Positions 62,501-64,000 of a DNA stretch of 64,000 nucleotides are shown one piece after another. The notes beneath the pieces are model-generated. The model was not told the DNA's origin, made no database searches, and worked only from the letters and a program-made list of their open reading frames with translations. Positions within the stretch are counted from its first letter, which is position 1. Each line of letters begins with the position of its first letter. Both the position numbers and the translations under genes were made by a program. The DNA is from Paludibacteraceae bacterium (lineage in GTDB: Bacteria > Bacteroidota > Bacteroidia > Bacteroidales > Paludibacteraceae): the NCBI GenBank assembly GCA_024401565.1, contig JAKSKU010000007.1, positions 1 through 64,000 on the forward strand. Reading direction: 5' to 3'.

Positions 62501-64000
62501 AGACGCAGAGAAGAACGTCACTGTGATCGACGGTAAGTATAAGAGAAGATGTATTGTCCAGAATTACGATTTTGCCGACTCTATGGCTGTGACTGTGGAT
62601 GGATTCACAATCCAGAACGGAGGCTTGAGTAGTAATTATGGTGTGAATGCCAAATCAAAGAAGAACACTACTTTCGTCAACTGTACATTCAAAAATGCAA
62701 AAACAGGTTACGAAAGTGTTTATGCTGAGAAGTCTGCGTTTATCAACTGTACGTTTGCTGATAATATGATCCAGGATCTTCAGATATCTGAAGGTGTGGT
62801 AGACAGCTGTACTTTCACAGGCAATACCACTTCTCAGTATGATAGATGTGTTGTTATGTCAAACTCTGTGATGTCAAATTCTCAGATTTATGGCAATACG
62901 GTTAATTATGGTATTGTTGAGGCTTCTGACAATTCTAGAATGACGCGTTGTAAGATTTATAATAACCAAACGAATTCCTACAACGTAATCCATATTTTAA
63001 ACTCAACATTGGACAATTCTTTGGTATATGGAAATGTAATCAAGAATTCAAGCAATAGCATTGTATCTGCTGATTACAACTCTTTCGTCACTAACTCTAC
63101 TATTGCGCATAACACGACTAAAGATAGAAGCGCAATCAGTTATATGAACACATCTTCAAAGAAATTTGCAACTGTTGCCAACTCTATCATCTATGGCAAT
63201 AAGGTGACTGATGATGTTCGTCCACAGGTGGTGGTGAGCGATTATGTTAAGGTTAAATATAGCGCGTCTGATGGCGATTTGACTGGAGAGAACAATATCA
63301 AGTTGGCTACAGCAAACAGTGGTTCGGATGCTTCTAAGAATTATGTTTGCTTCATCAACGCTGCTGGCGGCGACTACCGTCTGCACGCAACCTCTTCATG
63401 TATCGACATGGGTCTTGACAGTGCGATGACTGATAAGATGGATGTCAATGGTGGAGCTAGAATTTATGGTAAGGCTATCGACCTTGGTGCAATTGAGTTT
63501 GACGGTGAATATGTTCAGATGCTTGACTACAGCCAGGTGGTTTGCAACAACAGATACTCAGATGAGGCTACATTTGATTCTACAATCGCTAAGATTGATT
63601 GGAAGATCGCTTACGCAGGACACGTCGCAGGATTTGAGGCTCCTTCGGGAACTGGTGCTACGATCCCGTCTATGAAGTTGACAACTAAAAAGACAGATGT
63701 CGATACTTTGACATTGATGGTCACTCCTTACGATAAGGCTGGTGTTGCAGGAGCTTCATTCAACTACAACTATTATGTATATCCTGATTTCTCTGCGAAG
63801 AAGGTGACATTTGCTCGTCCTAAGAAGGCTTATGAGATAAATGTGACTAGCAATAATATCACAATCGAGTGGAACAAGTTGTCGCTTCCAGTTGACGTCG
63901 ATAAATACGATTTCTATGTATGGAAGACGTCTCAGAAGATGCCGTCTACACCAATGGCATCTTATGTGAAGGATCACAGCAGATATCTTTCTGATCTCGA
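56544..64000 (+). CDS. Giant secreted modular right-handed beta-helix protein (3' end outside window)
   Basis: Open from ATG 56544 to the window edge, more than 2,480 residues with no stop. The signal peptide (ending TGSA-K) leads into five large modules. Each starts (I/V)YVK.GS.GDG.SWKSAFG.I..A, then VWVA.GTY, GVSLYGGFAGTETSLA.RD, PT(I/V)IDG and VVVDGFTIQNG. Many 20-25-residue rungs with a (N/S)C.(I/V)..N pattern follow, and each module ends YSL...S.CINAG.DV...DLLG..RKQ..AVDMGAIES. Module starts are near 56631, 58071, 59523, 60981 and 62274 (spacing 480, 484, 486, 431 residues). After module 5 come Ig/FnIII-like strands (VTSNNITIEWNKLSLPVDVD). This is the choice-of-anchor Q/pectate-lyase-like architecture; no catalytic residues are evident, so an adhesin or polysaccharide-binding role is inferred. 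It is probably a T9SS cargo, but its C-terminus is not visible. Confidence 0.85.
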   Translation, partial: MNLKRFKLRSLLVVLALSFVALTGSAKDVVYVKSGGSGNGSSWSNAIGNIQQAVDSAAKKGADVWVAKGTYTSDASAVVNLRPGVSLYGGFAGTETSLAARDTAKNPTIIDGRKGHRGINQDKAFADDAAVVVDGFTIQNCSSSYFGGAYLRKNATVNNCIFRSNYATAYGLAMYAEYATIKNCIICDNNCTVAYQTVYLSNSVMDSCVVKNNKAYYTSGIYAYSSTVSNTKFDSNTDTYKSGDALVYLYSSKLINCELTNNTGRNAGVKALYNSFVGGCTISNNKSTNNSVVHVENSSKIEDTEIIENEGIDYEIVYVYNSSQMNRCKVYGNVVDKNHNIVNILKSSTLSNSLIYGNKSLNSSSHPLRMTESSKMINSTFVDNETGASSAFTIENCSVVNSIVVGTKFANAFTSYVEQKGTNTFSHSMIEGGVAGDGNISGSKELASFADAEKGDYSLSETSYCINAGTDVDETIDLLGKARKQSKAVDMGAIESKHEKIALPSIAEILYVKEGSKGDGTSWKSAFGDINEAIKLAARDGKRHQIWVAAGTYYGDTTTSTPVLYLEKGVDLYGGFAGVETSLAKRDAANNPTIIDGKKARRVITQNYGFADSMAVVVDGFTIQNGTAVDGGGAYIRNNTTINNCIIKGNSASNYGLAVYAIGAAIKNCQIEGNTYTSSAKRTVYMNNCIMDSCVVRNNSAYEHSSVYAENGSKVSNCEFGGSTNRYSDYKGAYFNASNVSNCKFGKTNGSGSCADIRNGSTMFNCVFEDITGITGNVLYVAGKSVADSCQFLGNTTSGDLISLYDGVTLKRSRIVGNNITLNKLLYASNYSTISNTLIIDNKSTSSYSLFYLYSNSMMVNCTFTNNSSNVGHQIHMSNSTLKNSIVVGNKRPAGYGSILSLEGTNTVSHNMLEATVIGTDNIDATMKLVAFTDPENGDYSLTEKSYCINAGADVTDNVDLLGNARKQGGAVDMGAIESAYKEGVSFAKCGEIVYVKEGSKGDGSSWKSAFGNLQDAMSAASVDGKRHQIWVAAGTYTGDSTRSYVVNLSRGISLFGGFAGTETSIADRDTAKNPTVLDGGKARMVVSQNYGFPDSMAVVVDGFVIQNGFAVNGGGVNITTNTTINNCIIRNNTATENGSAVYANNATIKNTQIVDNTYSNSMNSNIRLIKSVMDSCIVKNNSSYYHLFNADNNSVVSNCEVVGNKVYKSGSDYRGSYFSSCTVSNCKFMNTDGDGASIELRGSAVMRNCLVEGNTNINSYLLYVRDALIEDCQILNNTSKDVKSGRSIMLYVYEGKANRCVIKGNVTNNRLVEVCYSAGILSNSLICDNFCNANEAVINLFSSTVYNCTIARNKTSCRYVIGLSNSTLKNSIVVGNKMLAEYSSVLERNGDCKIINNMIESTGLPNNIDGTMSRAAFVDPDNDDFSLSANSLCINAGVDVAGDLDLFGNERKQGGAVDMGAIESAHEKAPESKPCGEIVYVKLGSKGDGSSWKSAFGDIQEAIFAASADGKKHQIWVASGTYYGDSTLNTVLSVAGGVSLYGGFAGTETSLADRDTAKNPTVIDGKNKQRVISQNHDFIDSMGVVIDGFTIQNGYAKYGGGVYLSKNGTLNNCIVKQCSAVDGGLAIYSKGGNVTNSVICYNDDINTANINKDGILNSIGGFVDSCIFKNNKMFGASALYTSKNAVVTNCVFEGNYCQNNYVVYIDESKISDCKIINNGGETCRGIVEFISSTVDRLLIDGNQSSRYMVYINNSTISNSLITNCKNGGDNVIDTWRTNSIINCTVTDNVSKYYSYSGTSSSQILNSIIVGNKYANGTDNINLSGTKVKYSLLNGGADGEGNISGNKSSAAFKDPANKDYSLSGTSLCINAGTDVSYTQDLLGNERKQSDAVDMGAIESEYSERASVGNIIYVKAGANGNGLNWDDAFGEINQAITLASTTRNKHQIWVAKGTYLGDTSLASAISLVPGVSLYGGFAGTESSLDERDAEKNVTVIDGKYKRRCIVQNYDFADSMAVTVDGFTIQNGGLSSNYGVNAKSKKNTTFVNCTFKNAKTGYESVYAEKSAFINCTFADNMIQDLQISEGVVDSCTFTGNTTSQYDRCVVMSNSVMSNSQIYGNTVNYGIVEASDNSRMTRCKIYNNQTNSYNVIHILNSTLDNSLVYGNVIKNSSNSIVSADYNSFVTNSTIAHNTTKDRSAISYMNTSSKKFATVANSIIYGNKVTDDVRPQVVVSDYVKVKYSASDGDLTGENNIKLATANSGSDASKNYVCFINAAGGDYRLHATSSCIDMGLDSAMTDKMDVNGGARIYGKAIDLGAIEFDGEYVQMLDYSQVVCNNRYSDEATFDSTIAKIDWKIAYAGHVAGFEAPSGTGATIPSMKLTTKKTDVDTLTLMVTPYDKAGVAGASFNYNYYVYPDFSAKKVTFARPKKAYEINVTSNNITIEWNKLSLPVDVDKYDFYVWKTSQKMPSTPMASYVKDHSRYLSDL

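Noticed and set aside
56544..64000. CRISPR-like or non-coding tandem repeats in the giant gene
   Set aside because: The repeats keep one open frame with conserved residues and vary in third codon positions, so they are protein modules.

Overview
The window looks like a chromosomal segment of an anaerobic, polysaccharide-degrading member of the Bacteroidales (Bacteroidota). Three things support this. Upstream regions repeatedly carry the Bacteroidota promoter pattern (TTTG or TTG, 18-20 bases, then TAnnTTTG). The gene order porG-uppS-bamA-ompH-ompH-ompH-murI is typical of the group. There are also type IX secretion system (T9SS) components together with several proteins carrying T9SS C-terminal sorting domains. 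No phage, insertion sequence, integrase or CRISPR array is visible.

Layout. Bases 1-5.5 kb: the 3' part of a secreted GH26 mannanase-like enzyme, porZ, argB, an XTP/dITP pyrophosphatase and rpmH. 5.6-9.7 kb: a formylglycine-enzyme-like secreted protein, then a leftward block with a lipoprotein, a patatin phospholipase, a GtrA membrane protein and a putative outer-membrane protein. 9.8-14.9 kb: a tight operon cdaA - lolD-like ATPase - comF-like - dnaG, in which dnaG is fused in frame to a complete 5-formyltetrahydrofolate cyclo-ligase. 15-21.9 kb: envelope biogenesis cluster porG-uppS-bamA-three Skp/OmpH paralogues, tRNA-Trp and murI. 21.9-22.6 kb: an unusually rich intergenic region with three promoter-like sites, inverted repeats and a candidate small RNA. 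22.6-27.7 kb: a glycan-binding surface protein, mutS and an acidic surface lipoprotein.

27.8-40.2 kb is mainly leftward: a hypothetical secreted protein, an 8-kb gene for a GH8-like multidomain T9SS cargo protein, an epimerase/glycosyltransferase pair and an AlbA-type protein, with a rightward tRNA-Leu(CAA) in between. 40.3-42.3 kb: a small DNA-binding-like protein, tadA, a decayed Sel1-repeat fragment and an intact Sel1-repeat gene. 42.4-47.7 kb leftward: a C10 (streptopain-type) protease, rluD and a PASTA membrane protein. 47.8-56.3 kb rightward: miaB, an alkaline-phosphatase-superfamily membrane enzyme, a GH16 glucanase, an LD-carboxypeptidase lipoprotein and metG. From 56.5 kb to the window edge runs an open reading frame of more than 7.4 kb, encoding a giant secreted protein of at least five tandem beta-helix modules.

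Functionally, the window combines core housekeeping (translation, DNA replication and repair, cell wall precursors, outer-membrane assembly) with T9SS machinery (PorZ, PorG) and likely T9SS clients (GH26, GH8-like, GH16, C10 protease, probably the giant beta-helix protein). No SusC/SusD pair is present, so the carbohydrate enzymes here are dispersed rather than arranged in a polysaccharide utilisation locus. The least ordinary items are the DnaG/cyclo-ligase fusion, the two giant surface proteins, a dispersed GAGACG...CGTCTC palindrome family and the candidate small RNA.
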